NCBI RefSeq assembly: GCF_039539005.1
Contig: NZ_BAABCP010000001.1
Location: forward strand, 1,922,001-1,986,000
Direction of reading: 5' to 3'
From: Microbacterium soli
Lineage (GTDB): Bacteria; Actinomycetota; Actinomycetes; Actinomycetales; Microbacteriaceae
DNA: 64,000 nt
A program made the translations under genes and the position numbers. Positions 63,122 to 64,000 of the stretch are shown here, in pieces (the first letter of the stretch is position 1; each line of letters begins with the position of its first letter). Below the pieces are notes generated by a model, which did not search any database, had not been told where the DNA came from, and worked only from the letters and a program-made list of their open reading frames with translations.

Positions 63122-63999
63122 GGCTTCTCCACGCCTGCATGGGGGCGCCCGAGCACGCGGTCGACGCCGTCGAGGATGCGGTCGAGGTCCGGGACGTAAT
63201 GCCGTTCGAGCTTCGCAGGCGGATACGGCGTGTCGAATCCGGCGATTATGGTGGGTGGCGCTTCCAGGAACTCGAAGCAGCGGTCGGTGACGGCGGCGAC
63301 GATGCTCGCGCCCACACCGCCCTGGAGCGGAGCTTCATGCGCCACGACGAGGCGTCCGGTGCGCACGACCGAGTCCTCGATCAGTCGGTCATCCACGGGT
63401 GAGAGCGATCGCAGGTCGATGACCTCGAGTGAGACGCCTTCCGCGGCGGCTGCCTCGGCGGCGTCCAGCGCGGTCTGGACGAGTGCTCCGTACACGACGA
63501 GAGTGACGTCCGACCCGGCTCGGAGAACTCTGCCCTCGTGCAAGGGGTGAAGCACCCGACCGGAGACGGACTCGTCGAGCTCCCCCCTGGTGTGGTAGCG
63601 CCGTTTCGGTTCCAGGAAGATGACGGGGTCGTCGTCGGAGATCGACTGCCTCAGCATGTCGTAGGCGTCCTGCGGTGTCGCGCACGTGACGACTCGGAGT
63701 CCTGGGGTGTGGGCGAAGTACGCCTCCGGCGACTCCGAATGATGCTCGACCGCTCCCACTCCGCCACCGAACGGCATGCGGATCGTGACGGGGAACCGCA
63801 CCTGACCGCGCGTCCGATAGTGGAGCTTGGCGAGCTGCGTGACGATCTGGTCCATGGCGGGGTAGATGAACCCGTCGAACTGTATCTCCACGACGGGGCG
63901 GAAACCTCGATAGGCGAGTCCGATCGCCGTGCCGACGATCGCGCCCTCTGCGAGTGGGGCATCGACGACTCGTCGGGGGCCGAACTCGTCCTGGAGTCC
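63118..63999 (-). CDS. 2-oxoacid dehydrogenase E1-beta subunit (5' end outside window)
   Basis: 294 codons visible on the minus strand. The frame is open through the window edge, where it reads LQDEFGPRRVVDAPLAEGAI, then VEIQFDGFIYPAMDQI and GGGVGAVEHHSESPEAYFAH, all standard for BkdB/PdhB beta chains. It binds ThDP with an alpha chain that should lie further upstream, beyond 64000. The internal ATG at 63891 is not the start. The stop overlaps the E2 gene by 4 nt. Confidence 0.93.
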   Translation of the reverse strand, partial: GLQDEFGPRRVVDAPLAEGAIVGTAIGLAYRGFRPVVEIQFDGFIYPAMDQIVTQLAKLHYRTRGQVRFPVTIRMPFGGGVGAVEHHSESPEAYFAHTPGLRVVTCATPQDAYDMLRQSISDDDPVIFLEPKRRYHTRGELDESVSGRVLHPLHEGRVLRAGSDVTLVVYGALVQTALDAAEAAAAEGVSLEVIDLRSLSPVDDRLIEDSVVRTGRLVVAHEAPLQGGVGASIVAAVTDRCFEFLEAPPTIIAGFDTPYPPAKLERHYVPDLDRILDGVDRVLGRPHAGVEKP

Positions 64000-64000
64000 G

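Overview
The window comes from a high-GC Gram-positive bacterium, most likely a Microbacteriaceae member close to Microbacterium. The grounds are strong G/C bias at third codon positions, menaquinone rather than ubiquinone genes, an actinobacterial HadA/HadB-type dehydratase pair beside murB, a spc operon without rpsN and an alpha operon without rpsD, and many genes whose start codon lies 6-7 nt after a TANNNT -10 box (leaderless transcripts). I see no rRNA, tRNA, CRISPR array, insertion sequence or prophage. Gene calls rest on reading the sequence and on motif recognition; no database search was possible.

Layout. 1-6.0 kb: the right part of a sugar-catabolic locus (DhaL-type kinase end, RpiB-type isomerase, TPI-type isomerase, GntR/FCD regulator, TIM-barrel isomerase, 3-hydroxyacyl-CoA-dehydrogenase-like oxidoreductase, M24 peptidase), most like tetrose (erythrulose/erythritol/threitol) breakdown into erythrose 4-phosphate. 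6.0-11.5 kb: threonine aldolase, a short SDR, a DUF6421 protein divergent from an Lrp regulator around a perfect palindrome, and a pyridoxal kinase/YggS pair. 11.5-23 kb: menaquinone and respiration (menA, menD, menG, menF, a polyprenyl diphosphate synthase, a ferredoxin/adrenodoxin-type reductase) mixed with rmuC, ppk2 and small uncharacterised genes. 22.8-28.7 kb: hydrolase, GntR regulator, yajQ, a PadR/HAAS pair and several uncharacterised membrane proteins.

29-51 kb is the translation core: str operon (rpsL, rpsG, fusA, tuf), an orphan MT0933-like small protein, S10 and spc operons (rpsJ to rplO), secY-adk-map, a DsbA-like thioredoxin, then infA-rpmJ-rpsM-rpsK-rpoA-rplQ. Several boundaries inside this block carry strong GC hairpins without U-tracts, internal promoters or long leaders. 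These include the places where rpsN and rpsD sit in other bacteria.

51-64 kb: an acyl-CoA ligase; a tripartite tricarboxylate transporter (tctCBA) with a divergent regulator; a TauE-type permease; two MaoC-fold dehydratases with murB; an aminotransferase; a uridine-kinase-like protein with a decayed P-loop; and E2 plus truncated E1-beta subunits of a branched-chain-type 2-oxoacid dehydrogenase.

The most unusual item is the regulator next to tctCBA. It has the membrane sensor of a CitA/DcuS histidine kinase, including the citrate-contact residues, joined directly to the DNA-binding end of a CitB response regulator. The kinase core and the receiver domain are both missing. It would be a membrane-bound one-component citrate/tricarboxylate switch, and two 20-bp direct repeats exactly 21 bp apart in the divergent promoter are a plausible binding site.
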